The notes under the pieces were generated by a model, which worked only from the letters and a program-made list of their open reading frames with translations, was not told the origin of the DNA and made no database searches. The position numbers were made by a program, and so were the translations under genes. 64,000 nt of DNA from Comamonas sp. SCN 65-56 (GTDB lineage: Bacteria; Pseudomonadota; Gammaproteobacteria; Burkholderiales; Burkholderiaceae_C): assembly GCF_001724135.1 (NCBI RefSeq), contig NZ_MEDS01000018.1, forward strand, positions 1 through 64,000. Direction: 5' to 3'. The number at the start of each line of letters is the position of its first letter. The stretch's first letter is position 1. Below are positions 42,101-51,289 of the stretch, piece by piece.

Positions 42101-43646
42101 CGCAGCACTTGCCAGGTTCGCGATTTTTCGTGATCGGTCGGTTGGCATCGTGCACCACGCCGCGCTCCAGCAGGCGCTCGACCAGTTCCACCTTGCTGCC
42201 CACGGGGTAGTTGCGCCAGATCTCCTGCTTCATCGCCGCCGGCGAGCCTCCGCCGTGCAGGCTGATGAGCGAGTACCAGCCGCCCTGATAGGAGGCGGTG
42301 AGGTCCTCGATGAGGCGCGCGGCCTCGATGCGCTTGTCGTAGGGCACGGCCGGGTTGGCGCGCAGTACGTCCGCCAGCTTCGCCGCCGTCTCGGGATTGT
42401 GGTCCTCATCGGGCCCCGGCAGCGCCACGATCAGGCCGCCCGAGACCTCGTGCGCCAGGCGGTGCATGTCGTAGATCTGCGTGGCCAGCAGCAGCTTGCC
42501 AATGTTGGCGAACACCGGCTCGGGCATGAAGGTTTGGCTGTATTTGTCGGGGGCGGCATAGACGCTTGCCGCCACGCCGCAGGCATAAAAGCCCTCGACA
42601 ATCTTGATGAGCTCCACCATGGGCTCGCGCAGGCTGCTGACCTTGCCGAGGTCGGGCACGCCATTGGCCTCGCACATCAGCGCGCCCGCGCCGATCAACA
42701 GGTCACCAAAACCCGCGCGCGCCGCAATGCAGCTGTGGCGGTGGTGCGTGGCATAGCTGTAGGTGAGGATGTGGCTGCGCTCCCAATCGTTGGCATAGAA
42801 CACCCGCTCCCACGGCACGAAGACTTCCTCGAACAGCACCACGGCCGTGGACTGACCGTATCTGCGCGAGAACAGCGGTGCGCCGTGCTCGGGCTGCTCG
42901 CCCGGGCGCCCCGCCACGCGCGAGACGATGGTGATGCCCGGGGCATCCACCGGCACGGCACAACACACCGCAAACGCTGCGTCCTGCGGGCCCATGTTGC
43001 GGCTCGGCATGACCAGCAGCTCGTGCATGTAGGGCGCGCCGGTGACGATAGCCTTGGCACCGCTGATCCAGATGCCCTTGCCGTCCTGGCGTACCACATG
43101 CACATAGGCATCCGGGTTGGCCTGCTCGTGCGGCTTCTTCGTTCGATCGCCCTTGGCATCGGTCATCGCGATGCCAATGGCCAGATCGTTGTCCTGCGCA
43201 TGCACCAGGTAGTTGCGAAAGCGGTCCCCCGCCTCATGGGTGCCGGTGGCGTCATCGATCGCCGCGCAGGCCTGCGCCAGGCCGTTGAGCCCGTCGTGCG
43301 CCAGATAGCGCTGGGCGCAGCCCGTTTCCTGGCACAGCACGCGCACCGCCTCAAGCTTGTTGAGCAGGTCACCCGCGGCTTCGTTCACATGCAGCATGCG
43401 CGGCACCACCTTGCCACGACTGGTCTGCGTCGCCAGCGCGATCGGCGCCAGCTCCTCGCGCAGCGCAAAGTCGTAGGTGTAGGCCAGTGCATTGACGCCC
43501 GGCGCGAGCTGCGGCGCATCGGCCACGCTCTCGATCCGCCGGCCATCGACGAAAACACGAGGCGCAAGCCGCCTGAGCGACTCGCGGTAGGCGTCGCCGG
43601 ACATCAGCGGCACGCGCGTTGGCAAAGGAGCTTCAGTGGTTTCCAT
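42033..43646 (-). CDS. HpaB/AbfD-family flavoprotein (4-hydroxybutyryl-CoA dehydratase-like)
   Basis: A 537-residue member of the 4-hydroxyphenylacetate 3-hydroxylase / 4-hydroxybutyryl-CoA dehydratase superfamily, with an acyl-CoA-dehydrogenase-like fold and FAD. It resembles the AbfD branch (DNDLAIGIAMTDAKGDR, GIWISGAKAIVTGAPYMHELLVMPSRNM, FVPWERVFYANDW). AbfD holds a 4Fe-4S cluster through three Cys and one His. Here the expected positions are only partly kept: C105 and C110 with Y114, and H302 with C306 rather than a Cys seven residues on. It may be a dehydratase variant or a monooxygenase. An unusual CC...C tail (KCCDNGC) ends the protein. The ATG at 43646 has GGAG upstream. It is divergent from a TetR gene that probably controls it. 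Confidence 0.78.
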   Translation of the reverse strand: METTEAPLPTRVPLMSGDAYRESLRRLAPRVFVDGRRIESVADAPQLAPGVNALAYTYDFALREELAPIALATQTSRGKVVPRMLHVNEAAGDLLNKLEAVRVLCQETGCAQRYLAHDGLNGLAQACAAIDDATGTHEAGDRFRNYLVHAQDNDLAIGIAMTDAKGDRTKKPHEQANPDAYVHVVRQDGKGIWISGAKAIVTGAPYMHELLVMPSRNMGPQDAAFAVCCAVPVDAPGITIVSRVAGRPGEQPEHGAPLFSRRYGQSTAVVLFEEVFVPWERVFYANDWERSHILTYSYATHHRHSCIAARAGFGDLLIGAGALMCEANGVPDLGKVSSLREPMVELIKIVEGFYACGVAASVYAAPDKYSQTFMPEPVFANIGKLLLATQIYDMHRLAHEVSGGLIVALPGPDEDHNPETAAKLADVLRANPAVPYDKRIEAARLIEDLTASYQGGWYSLISLHGGGSPAAMKQEIWRNYPVGSKVELVERLLERGVVHDANRPITKNREPGKCCDNGCTAPGQGIMAPLTVQRNRH

Positions 43647-43674
43647 TCCATTCTCCAAACAATTTCGTCATTAT

Positions 43675-43689
43675 TTGAACGGTGTTCAA
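43675..43689. promoter_or_regulatory. Palindromic operator between the AbfD-like and TetR genes
   Basis: A perfect palindrome TTGAAC-GGT-GTTCAA is centred in the 59-bp divergent gap, in otherwise AT-rich sequence. It is the natural binding site for the adjacent TetR repressor. Assignment is by position and symmetry. Confidence 0.6.
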
Positions 43690-43705
43690 TTATTTTGTCA
43701 ACGCT

Positions 43706-44410
43706 ATGATGAAGTGCATGACCGCCACCAAGGAGCGCGCCGCCGCCACGCCCGCCGATACGCCGCGCGCCGCGCGCCGCCGCAAGCGGGCCGACGTGCG
43801 CCAGGAGCTGGTGCTGCAGGCTGCGCGCTCGGCATTCTTCGAACTCGGCATGGAAAAGGCCAGCCTGCGCGAGATCGCGCGGCGCGCCGGCTACACCCCC
43901 GGCGCGCTTTACAGCTACTTTCCCAGCAAGGAACACCTCTATGGCGCGCTGCTCGGCGAATCGCTCGAACGCCTGAACGCGCAGGTGGCGCAGGCGCTCA
44001 TCACGGAATCTGGCCATGGCGCGCATCTGCGCGCCGCCGCCAGCGCCTTCTTCGAGTTCTACCACGCCAATCCGCGCGATCTCGACCTGGGGTTCTACCT
44101 CTTTCAGGGTATGGCGCCGCGTGGCCTCACACCCGAGCTGAACACCCGTCTCAACCTGCGCCTGCGCGATGCGCTGCTGCCGTGCCATGCTGCGCTGCAA
44201 GGCCTGGGGATGGACGACGCCACCGCCACCCGCGAGGTAACGGCCTTGTTCGCGCACATCGTCGGCCTGCTGGTGCTGCGCCACACCGGGCGCATACGCA
44301 TGTTCGGACCATCGTCGCGGGAACTGTTCGCCCTCTATCTTGCACAGCTGCTCGAGCGCGCGCACGCGAGAGACGAAGACCATCCCGCAGGAGTCGTCCA
44401 TGGTGCATGA
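43706..44410 (+). CDS. TetR-family transcriptional regulator
   Basis: A regulator of about 234 residues. A basic N-terminal tail leads into a TetR HTH (VLQAARSAFFELGMEKASLREIARRAGYTPGALYSYFPSKEHLYGALL) and a C-terminal ligand-binding domain. ATG codons at 43706, 43709 and 43718 are all possible starts. It is divergent from the AbfD-like gene, with a palindrome between them, and its 3' end overlaps the methyltransferase start, so it may be co-transcribed with it. Confidence 0.92.
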   Translation: MMKCMTATKERAAATPADTPRAARRRKRADVRQELVLQAARSAFFELGMEKASLREIARRAGYTPGALYSYFPSKEHLYGALLGESLERLNAQVAQALITESGHGAHLRAAASAFFEFYHANPRDLDLGFYLFQGMAPRGLTPELNTRLNLRLRDALLPCHAALQGLGMDDATATREVTALFAHIVGLLVLRHTGRIRMFGPSSRELFALYLAQLLERAHARDEDHPAGVVHGA

Positions 44411-45161
44411 CCACGCATCCCCCAGCCGCAACTGGTTCGACCAGGGCGGCGCCGCCTATGCGCACTTTCGGCCCGAGTACCCGGATGCGCTGGCGCACTG
44501 GCTTGCCGCCGAGTCGCCAGACCGCACGCTGGCGGTCGACGTGGGCTGCGGCAACGGGCAATTGACGCTGCAACTGGCGCGGCACTTCGACCGGGTGCTG
44601 GGACTGGACCCGAGCGCCGAGCAGCTTGCCCACGCTACGGCGCACCCGCGCGTGGCCTACGCCCGAGCCCCGGCCGAGCAGCTGCCGGCAGAGGACGGCA
44701 GCGTCAGCCTCGTCACCGCCGCCCAGGCCGCACACTGGTTCGACCTGCCGCGCTTCTACGCCGAAGTGCGGCGCATCGGCAAGCCCGGCGCCGGGCTGGC
44801 CCTCATCAGCTACGGCGTGCTGCGGCTGGACGACCCGCTGGACCAGCGCTTTCAGCAGTTTTACGCCAGCGAGATCGGCCCCTTCTGGCCAGCGCAGCGC
44901 AGGCTGGTCGACAGCGGCTACGCCAGCCTGCCCTTTCCCTTTGAGGAAAAACAGGCGCCCGCGCTGGAAATCCGCAAGCACTGGCAACTGCCAGAACTGC
45001 TGGGCTACATCGGCACCTGGTCGGCGGTGCGCAGCGCGCGCGAGGCCGGGCACGAGGCGCTGTTGCAGCGCTTTGCCATCGACCTGGCGGGGCTCTGGGG
45101 CGACCCGGCGCAGCGTCGGCAAGTGTGCTGGCCGCTGCACATGCGCTGGGGGACCCTGTGA
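44400..45161 (+). CDS. Class I SAM-dependent methyltransferase
   Basis: A 253-residue methyltransferase: FRPEYPDALAHWLA, SAM motif I VDVGCGNGQLTLQLARHF, VLGLDPSAEQLAHA, then APAEQLPAEDGSVSLVTAAQAAHWFD. This matches the small trans-aconitate/UbiE-like group of methyltransferases with FRPxYP N-termini. The substrate is unknown. It overlaps the end of the TetR gene by 11 nt, with GCAGGAG as ribosome site. Confidence 0.88.
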   Translation: MVHDHASPSRNWFDQGGAAYAHFRPEYPDALAHWLAAESPDRTLAVDVGCGNGQLTLQLARHFDRVLGLDPSAEQLAHATAHPRVAYARAPAEQLPAEDGSVSLVTAAQAAHWFDLPRFYAEVRRIGKPGAGLALISYGVLRLDDPLDQRFQQFYASEIGPFWPAQRRLVDSGYASLPFPFEEKQAPALEIRKHWQLPELLGYIGTWSAVRSAREAGHEALLQRFAIDLAGLWGDPAQRRQVCWPLHMRWGTL

Positions 45162-45216
45162 ACAGCCCATCGGCAGAGGCCTGCAGCGCCTGAAGATCAG
45201 CGTTCTGCGCGTGCAT

Positions 45217-45334
45217 GCCCCATCCCCACCTTCACCCAGGGAGGGAAGGAGTTTGAGATTCGTCGCAAATCCGACGTTTTTGGCCTTTATCGCCCGCCCA
45301 CCATGCGTTGGCAGCTATCGCAATAAAAGCAAAA
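45217..45334. repeat. Repeat remnants between the methyltransferase and thiolase genes
   Basis: The 222-bp gap holds a half copy of the GC-rich repeat (45217-45251, CCCCATCCCCACCTTCACCC...GGGAGGGAAGGAG). It is followed by a minus-strand copy of the GATAGCTG palindrome (45272-45334; reverse complement ATTGCGATAGCTGCCAACGC...GGCCAAAAACG). No gene is visible in the gap. Confidence 0.65.
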
Positions 45335-45383
45335 CTCCCGCAAACCCTATGGACTTGCAGGGGTTGGATCGCCGGCTGCCGGC

Positions 45384-46559
45384 TCAGAGCACTTCAAACA
45401 CCCCCGCGGCGCCCATGCCGCCGCCGATGCACATCGTGACGCACACGCGCTTGGCACCGCGGCGCTTGCCTTCGATGAGCGCATGACCGGTCAGGCGCTG
45501 GCCGGTCACGCCGTAGGGGTGGCCGACGGCAATCGCGCCGCCGTTGACGTTCAGGCGGTCGGCCGGGATGCCAAGCTTGTCGCGGCAATAGATTACCTGC
45601 ACGGCGAAGGCTTCGTTCAGCTCCCACAGGTCGATGTCGCCTATCCCCAGGCCCAGCTTTTTCAGCACCTTGGGAATGGCAAACACCGGACCAATACCCA
45701 TCTCGTCAGGCTCGCAGCCCGCCACCGCAAAGCCGAGGAAACGCCCCAGCGGTTTCAGGTTCTTGCGGCTGGCGTAGTCTTCGCTCACCACCACGCAGGC
45801 ACCGGCGCCGTCGCTGAACTGGCTGGCATTGCCGGCCGACACCAAGCCACCGGGCAAGGCCGGCTTGATGCCGCTGATGCCCGCTGCCGTCGTGCCCTCG
45901 CGCAGGCCCTCATCCTTGCTGACGGTGACCTGCTTGGTGATCAGCCCCAGCGTCTTGTCGGCGATGCCGGCGGTGACGGTGATAGGCACCATCTCCGCAT
46001 CAAACAGCCCCTGCGCCTGCGCCGCGCAGGCCTTTTGCTGGCTGGCGGCGCCATATTCGTCCATCGCCTCGCGGCCAATGCCGTAGCGCTTGGCCACCTG
46101 CTCGGCGGTCTGCAGCATGCTCCAGTAGATCTCGGGCTTTTTCTTCTGCAGCGCCGGATCGAAGATCATGTGCATGTTCATCTCCTGCTGCACGCAGGAG
46201 ATGCTCTCCACGCCACCGGCCACGTAGACCTCACCCTCGCCGGCGATGATGCGCTGGCTGGCCAGCGCAATGGTTTGCAGGCCCGAGGAGCAGAAGCGGT
46301 TCACCGTCATGCCGGCGGTGGTGACGGGCAAATCGGCCATCAGCGCGATCTGGCGCGCGATGTTCATGCCGGTCGCGCCCTCGGGGTTGGCGCAACCCAT
46401 GATCACGTCTTCCACTTCGGCGGCCTCGATGCCCGCGCGCTCGACGGCGGCGCGCACCACATGGCCGCCGAGCGTGGCGCCATGGGTCATGTTGAAAGCG
46501 CCCTTCCAGCTCTTGGCAAGCGGCGTGCGGGCGGTGGAAACAATCACTGCGGAGGTCAT
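45384..46559 (-). CDS. Acetyl-CoA C-acyltransferase (thiolase)
   Basis: A 391-residue thiolase catalysing the last beta-oxidation step, or reversible acetoacetyl-CoA formation. The nucleophilic C90 is in [16 protein letters not shown], the catalytic His is in [19 protein letters not shown], and the second Cys lies near the end ([11 protein letters not shown]). It lies 29 nt downstream of the FadB-like gene on the same strand, so the pair looks like a beta-oxidation operon, though the subunit nature is not certain. Confidence 0.95.
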   Translation of the reverse strand: MTSAVIVSTARTPLAKSWKGAFNMTHGATLGGHVVRAAVERAGIEAAEVEDVIMGCANPEGATGMNIARQIALMADLPVTTAGMTVNRFCSSGLQTIALASQRIIAGEGEVYVAGGVESISCVQQEMNMHMIFDPALQKKKPEIYWSMLQTAEQVAKRYGIGREAMDEYGAASQQKACAAQAQGLFDAEMVPITVTAGIADKTLGLITKQVTVSKDEGLREGTTAAGISGIKPALPGGLVSAGNASQFSDGAGACVVVSEDYASRKNLKPLGRFLGFAVAGCEPDEMGIGPVFAIPKVLKKLGLGIGDIDLWELNEAFAVQVIYCRDKLGIPADRLNVNGGAIAVGHPYGVTGQRLTGHALIEGKRRGAKRVCVTMCIGGGMGAAGVFEVL

Positions 46560-46588
46560 TGCGGTATTCCTTGTGCGTTACGGTGCAT

Positions 46589-48688
46589 TCAAGCGAAGGT
46601 CTTGCCGTCGGCGGCGAGTTTGGCCAGCAGCGGCGCCGGCTGCCAGAACGCGGCGTCGTCGAGCGGGTTGCGCGCAAAGCGCTGCATCGCCTGCACCACG
46701 TTGAACAGCCCCAGTTCGTTGGCATAGTTGAGCGGCCCGCCACGGTGCACCGGAAAGCCGTAGCCGAAGATGTAGACCACGTCGATGTCGCTGGCCTTGT
46801 TGGCAATGCCTTCTTCGAGGATGCGCGCGGCCTCGTTGACCAGGCTGAACACCAGGCGCTGCACGATCTCCTCATCGGCGATCTTGCGCGGCGTGATGCC
46901 CAGCGCCTGGCGGTGCTCGGCAATCATCTGCTCGACCTCGGTGTTCGGGATGGCGTCGCGCTTGCCGGCCACATAGTCGTACCAGCCCTTGCCCACCTTC
47001 TGGCCGAAACGGCCCTTCTCGCACAGCAGATCGGCGGTCTTGCTGTATTTCATGTTCGGCTTTTCGACATAGCGGCGCTTTCGGATCGCCCAGCCGATGT
47101 CGTTGCCCGCCAGATCCCCCATGCGAAACGGTCCCATGGCAAAGCCGAACTTCTCGATCGCCTTGTCCACCTGGCTGGGCGTGCAGCCTTCATCCAGCAG
47201 AAAGCCGGCCTGGCGACCGTACTGCTCGATCATGCGGTTGCCGATGAAGCCATCGCACACGCCGGCGACCACCGCGGTCTTGCGGATCTTCTTGGCCACC
47301 GCCATCACCGTGGCCAGCACGTCCTTGGCGGTCTTCTCGCCGCGCACCACTTCGAGCAGCTTCATCACGTTGGCCGGGCTGAAGAAGTGCAGGCCCACCA
47401 CGTCCTGCGGGCGGGCGGTGAAGCCGGCGATCTTGTTCACGTCCAGCGTCGAAGTGTTGCTCGCCAGGATGGCGCCGGGCTTGGCCACGGCATCCAGCTG
47501 CCTGAACACCTTTTCCTTCACGCCGATGTCCTCGAACACCGCCTCGATGATCAGGTCCGCATCCTTCAGGTCGTCGTAGCTGAGCGTGGTCTTGAGCAGC
47601 GCCATGCGCTCCTCATACTTTTCCTGCTTGAGCTTGCCCTTCTTGACCTGCGCCTCGTAGTTGCGGCTCATCACCGCCACGCCGTGGTTGATCGCCTCCT
47701 GCTTCATCTCCAGGATGGTCACGGGAAGGCCGGCATTCAGAAAGTTCATCGCAATGCCGCCGCCCATGGTGCCGGCGCCGATCACGGCCACGCGGGCGAT
47801 GGCGCGCTGCGGCGTATCCGAAGGCACGTCGGGAATCTTGCTGGCGGCGCGCTCGGCGACAAAGAGATGGCGCAGCGCGCGCGACTCGCTGGTCCACATC
47901 AGGTTGATGAAATGCTGGCGTTCAAACGCCATGCCATCGGCAAACTTCTTCTTCGTCGCCGCCTCCACCGCATCGACGCATTGCAGCGGCGCGGGGAAGT
48001 TCTTCGCCATGCCGCGCACCATGTTGCGCGCGAACTGGAAGTAGGCATCGCCCTTGGGGTGCTTGCACGGCAGATCGCGCACCAGCGGCAGCGGCCGCGC
48101 ATCGGCCACGCTGCGCGCGAACGCCAGCGCCTCGTCCATCAGCGATTCGGGCGACGACGCCATCTTGTCGAACAGCTTCTGGCCGGGCAGCATGGCCAGC
48201 ATCTCGCTCTTGACCGGCTCGCCGCTGACGATCATGTTGAGCGCCGCCTCCACGCCCAGCACGCGCGGCAGGCGCTGGGTGCCGCCTGCGCCGGGAATCA
48301 GCCCCAGCTTGACCTCGGGCAGCGCAATCTTGGTGCCCGGCGCCGCGATGCGATAGTGGCAGCCGAGCGAAAGCTCCAGCCCGCCACCCATGGCCACGCT
48401 GTGGATGGCCGCCACCACCGGCTTGCTGCAGTGCTCGACGGCCAGGATCACCGAAAGCAGGTTGGGCTCCTGGATTGCCTTGGGCGTGCCGAACTCCTTG
48501 ATGTCGGCCCCGCCCGAAAACGCCTTGCCAGCGCCGGTCAGCACGATGGCCTTGACGCCGGCATCCGCCTGCGCCTTGGCAAGACCGGCGACGATGCCCT
48601 GGCGCGTGGCCAGGCCCAGGCCGTTGACCGGGGGGTTGTCGAGCGTGATTACGGCCACATCGCCGTGCACCTGATAGCTTGCCGTCAT
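46589..48688 (-). CDS. FadB-like enoyl-CoA hydratase / 3-hydroxyacyl-CoA dehydrogenase
   Basis: A 699-residue multifunctional beta-oxidation protein. The N-terminal crotonase domain is at about 1-190 ([36 protein letters not shown]). The NAD-binding 3-hydroxyacyl-CoA dehydrogenase begins near 295 ([21 protein letters not shown]). C-terminal dehydrogenase domains include [19 protein letters not shown] and [12 protein letters not shown]. Its length is close to E. coli FadB. The start has AAGGAAG upstream. It hydrates enoyl-CoA and oxidises the product, feeding the thiolase encoded downstream. Confidence 0.95.
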   Translation of the reverse strand: MTASYQVHGDVAVITLDNPPVNGLGLATRQGIVAGLAKAQADAGVKAIVLTGAGKAFSGGADIKEFGTPKAIQEPNLLSVILAVEHCSKPVVAAIHSVAMGGGLELSLGCHYRIAAPGTKIALPEVKLGLIPGAGGTQRLPRVLGVEAALNMIVSGEPVKSEMLAMLPGQKLFDKMASSPESLMDEALAFARSVADARPLPLVRDLPCKHPKGDAYFQFARNMVRGMAKNFPAPLQCVDAVEAATKKKFADGMAFERQHFINLMWTSESRALRHLFVAERAASKIPDVPSDTPQRAIARVAVIGAGTMGGGIAMNFLNAGLPVTILEMKQEAINHGVAVMSRNYEAQVKKGKLKQEKYEERMALLKTTLSYDDLKDADLIIEAVFEDIGVKEKVFRQLDAVAKPGAILASNTSTLDVNKIAGFTARPQDVVGLHFFSPANVMKLLEVVRGEKTAKDVLATVMAVAKKIRKTAVVAGVCDGFIGNRMIEQYGRQAGFLLDEGCTPSQVDKAIEKFGFAMGPFRMGDLAGNDIGWAIRKRRYVEKPNMKYSKTADLLCEKGRFGQKVGKGWYDYVAGKRDAIPNTEVEQMIAEHRQALGITPRKIADEEIVQRLVFSLVNEAARILEEGIANKASDIDVVYIFGYGFPVHRGGPLNYANELGLFNVVQAMQRFARNPLDDAAFWQPAPLLAKLAADGKTFA

Positions 48689-48799
48689 GCTGTCTTCCTT
48701 GGTAAAACGTAAAAAAGTACGACCGTGCTTTTTCTCAAGTCTACGTGCGCACCCTTGCGCAGTTTGTCTCGCGCGGGACAAAGAAGCAAACCATTGGTC

Positions 48800-48859
48800 A
48801 ATTTGATAGCTGACAGTGCATGGTGGGTATGCGCAAACGGCCTTTTTCTCTCAAAATTT
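48800..48859 (+). repeat. GATAGCTG-type dispersed palindromic repeat (upstream of glnA)
   Basis: Carries ATTTGATAGCTGACAGTGCAT, then ATGCGCAAACGGCC and TTTTTCTCTCAAAA. It is a good match to the copy before mfd. It sits just upstream of the NtrC-like site. Confidence 0.75.
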
Positions 48860-48887
48860 CGGCGGTGAGGCCGATACGGTGGTGCAC

Positions 48888-48902
48888 GCACCGATTCGGT
48901 GC
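48888..48902 (+). promoter_or_regulatory. NtrC-like binding site upstream of glnA
   Basis: GCAC-N7-GTGC (GCACCGATTCGGTGC), the core of the NtrC enhancer consensus, lies about 65-80 bp before the sigma54 promoter. A half site (GTGGTGCA) follows at about 48917-48924. Confidence 0.6.
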
Positions 48903-48966
48903 ATTCGCTCCCCATCGTGGTGCAAACCATCAACGGCGTTTGCCTTGTCTCCTCGAGAAGCCAGGC

Positions 48967-48982
48967 TGGCACGGTTTCTGCA
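48967..48982 (+). promoter_or_regulatory. Sigma54 (-24/-12) promoter of glnA
   Basis: TGGCACGGTTTCTGCA matches the sigma54 consensus TGGCACG-N4-TTGCA at all but one position, with the required GG and GC ten bases apart. It lies 40 nt before the glnA ATG, so transcription would start near 48993. It fits NtrC control of glnA. Confidence 0.75.
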
Positions 48983-49022
48983 ATAGCACGGCGTACACCT
49001 CACGCTCCAAGGGAGTTTCACC

Positions 49023-50438
49023 ATGACCAAGAACGTATCCGACGTAATGAAAATGGTGGCCGACAAGGCCGTCAAGTTTGTGGATCTGCGCTTCACCGAT
49101 ACACGCGGCAAGGAGCAGCACGTGACCGTGCCGGTTTCGCATTTCAATGAAGACAAGTTCAGCGCCGGACATGCGTTCGATGGCTCGTCCATCGCCGGCT
49201 GGAAAGGCATCGAGGCTTCGGACATGCTGTTGATGCCCGACCCGGCCACCGCCAACATCGACCCCTTCTTTGAAGAACCCACGCTCATCCTGCAGTGCGA
49301 CGTGCACGACCCGCTGGACGGCAAGCCCTACGAGCGCGATCCGCGCTCGCTCGCGCACCGCGCCGAGGCTTACCTGAAAGCCAGCGGCCTGGGCGACACC
49401 GCCTACTTCGGCCCCGAGCCCGAGTTCTTCGTCTTCGACAGCGTGCGCTGGCAGGCTGACATGTCCGGCTGCTTCGTCAAGATCGAGTCCGAAGAAGCGG
49501 CCTGGAGTAGCGCCACCGAATATGCCCACGGCAACAGCGGCCACCGCCCCGCCGTCAAGGGCGGCTACTTTCCGGTGCCGCCGGTCGATGCCACGCAGGA
49601 CATGCGCTCCGAGATGTGCCTGCTGCTGGAAGCGCTGGGCGTGCCGGTCGAAGTGCACCACCACGAGGTGGCGACGGCCGGGCAGATGGAACTGGGCACC
49701 AAGTTTTCCACCTTGGTGCAGCGCGCCGACTGGCTGCAACTGCAGAAGTACGTGATCCAGAACGTCGCGCACCGCCACGGCAAGACGGCCACCTTCATGC
49801 CCAAGCCCATCGTGGGCGACAACGGCAGCGGCATGCATGTACACCAATCGATCTGGAAGGACGGCAAGAACCTGTTTGCGGGCGACGGCTATGCGGGTCT
49901 GTCGGACTTCGCGCTGTACTACATCGGCGGCATCATCAAGCACGCCCGCGCGCTCAACGCCATCACCAACCCCGGCACCAACAGCTACAAGCGCCTGGTG
50001 CCGCACTTCGAGGCGCCGGTCAAGCTCGCCTACAGCGCGCGCAACCGCTCGGCCTCGATCCGCATCCCCTATGTGGCCAACCCCAAGGGGCGGCGCATCG
50101 AGGCGCGCTTTCCCGACCCCCTGATGAACCCCTACATGGGCTTTGCAGCGCTGATGATGGCCGGCCTTGACGGCGTGGAAAACAGGATCCATCCCGGCGA
50201 GGCGGCGACCAAGGACCTCTACCACCTGCCGCCCGAGGAAGACGCCAAGATCCCCACCGTCTGCCACAGCCTGGAGCAGGCGCTGGATTACCTGGACGAA
50301 GACCGCGCCTTTCTCACGCGCGGCGGCGTGTTCTCGGATGCGCTGATCGACGCCTACATGGAACTCAAGATGGGCGAGCTCACGCGCTATCGCATGACCA
50401 CGCACCCGATCGAGTTCGACATGTACTACAGCCTCTGA
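49023..50438 (+). CDS. glnA: Type I glutamine synthetase
   Basis: A 471-residue dodecameric GS: glutamate + NH3 + ATP gives glutamine. Motifs seen: [12 protein letters not shown], the EPEFFVFD metal site, [16 protein letters not shown], and Y400 in DLYHLPPEE, which matches the adenylylated Tyr397 of E. coli. Activity should therefore be controlled by GlnE. Upstream are a sigma54 promoter and an NtrC-like site. AAGGGAG precedes the ATG. The ntrBC genes lie 2.1 kb downstream, split from glnA by dapF-dapL. Confidence 0.98.
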   Translation: MTKNVSDVMKMVADKAVKFVDLRFTDTRGKEQHVTVPVSHFNEDKFSAGHAFDGSSIAGWKGIEASDMLLMPDPATANIDPFFEEPTLILQCDVHDPLDGKPYERDPRSLAHRAEAYLKASGLGDTAYFGPEPEFFVFDSVRWQADMSGCFVKIESEEAAWSSATEYAHGNSGHRPAVKGGYFPVPPVDATQDMRSEMCLLLEALGVPVEVHHHEVATAGQMELGTKFSTLVQRADWLQLQKYVIQNVAHRHGKTATFMPKPIVGDNGSGMHVHQSIWKDGKNLFAGDGYAGLSDFALYYIGGIIKHARALNAITNPGTNSYKRLVPHFEAPVKLAYSARNRSASIRIPYVANPKGRRIEARFPDPLMNPYMGFAALMMAGLDGVENRIHPGEAATKDLYHLPPEEDAKIPTVCHSLEQALDYLDEDRAFLTRGGVFSDALIDAYMELKMGELTRYRMTTHPIEFDMYYSL

Positions 50439-50451
50439 AGCGAGCCGGGAC

Positions 50452-51288
50452 ATGCGCTTCACCAAGATGCACGGCATCGGCAACGATTACGTGTACATCA
50501 ACACCTTCGAAGAGACGGTGACGGACCCGTCGGCGCTCGCGGTGGCGATGAGCCGCCCGCACTTCGGCATAGGCGCCGATGGGCTGGTGCTGATCGGCCC
50601 TGCGAGCGAAGCCGACTTCAGCATGCGCATGTTCAACGCCGATGGCTCCGAAGGCGAGATGTGCGGCAATGCCGTGCGCTGCATCGCCAAGTACGTCTAC
50701 GAACGCGGCCTGACGCGGCAATCGCGGGTGCGGCTGGCGACCGCCAGCGGCATCAAGACGCTGGAGCTGCAGATCGATGCCGGGCGCGTGCGTCAGGTCA
50801 CCGTCGATCTGGGCGAGCCGCAGCTCGCGCCCGCAGCCATCCCGGTGAACCTGCCCGGCGCCAGGGTGCTCAACCATCCGATCAACGTGCGCGGACAGAC
50901 CCTGCACATGAGCTGCGTTGGCATGGGCAACCCGCACGCGGTGATCTTCGTCGATGATCCGGCGCAGTTCGACGTGCATGGCATAGGCCGGCAGATCGAG
51001 CACGATGCGCTGTTCCCCAAGCGCACCAATGTCGAATTCGTGCACGTGCTGGCGCCCGACCAGATCGAAATGCGCGTCTGGGAACGCGGCAGCGGCGAGA
51101 CCCTCGCCTGCGGCACCGGCGCCGCGGCGGCGCTGGTGGCCGCCGTGCTCAATGGCTTGACAGAGCGCAGTGCGCGCGTGAAGCTTTGCGGCGGCGAACT
51201 GCAAGTCACCTGGAACCCCGACGACAACCATATTTACCAGAGCGGCCCGGCAGCGTTCGTCTTCGACGGCACCTGGCTTGACAACTGA
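50452..51288 (+). CDS. dapF: Diaminopimelate epimerase
   Basis: A 278-residue PLP-independent epimerase converting LL-diaminopimelate to the meso form for lysine and peptidoglycan. Both catalytic cysteines are present: C71 in GEMCGNAVRC and C220 in GETLACGTG. It starts 13 nt after glnA, with the LL-DAP-forming aminotransferase gene immediately downstream. Confidence 0.97.
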   Translation: MRFTKMHGIGNDYVYINTFEETVTDPSALAVAMSRPHFGIGADGLVLIGPASEADFSMRMFNADGSEGEMCGNAVRCIAKYVYERGLTRQSRVRLATASGIKTLELQIDAGRVRQVTVDLGEPQLAPAAIPVNLPGARVLNHPINVRGQTLHMSCVGMGNPHAVIFVDDPAQFDVHGIGRQIEHDALFPKRTNVEFVHVLAPDQIEMRVWERGSGETLACGTGAAAALVAAVLNGLTERSARVKLCGGELQVTWNPDDNHIYQSGPAAFVFDGTWLDN

Positions 51289-51289
51289 C

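Noticed and set aside
48666-48690. A GATAGCTT word at the start of the FadB-like gene as a repeat copy
   Set aside because: It is the coding start (MTASYQVHG) and the rest of the repeat layout is absent.
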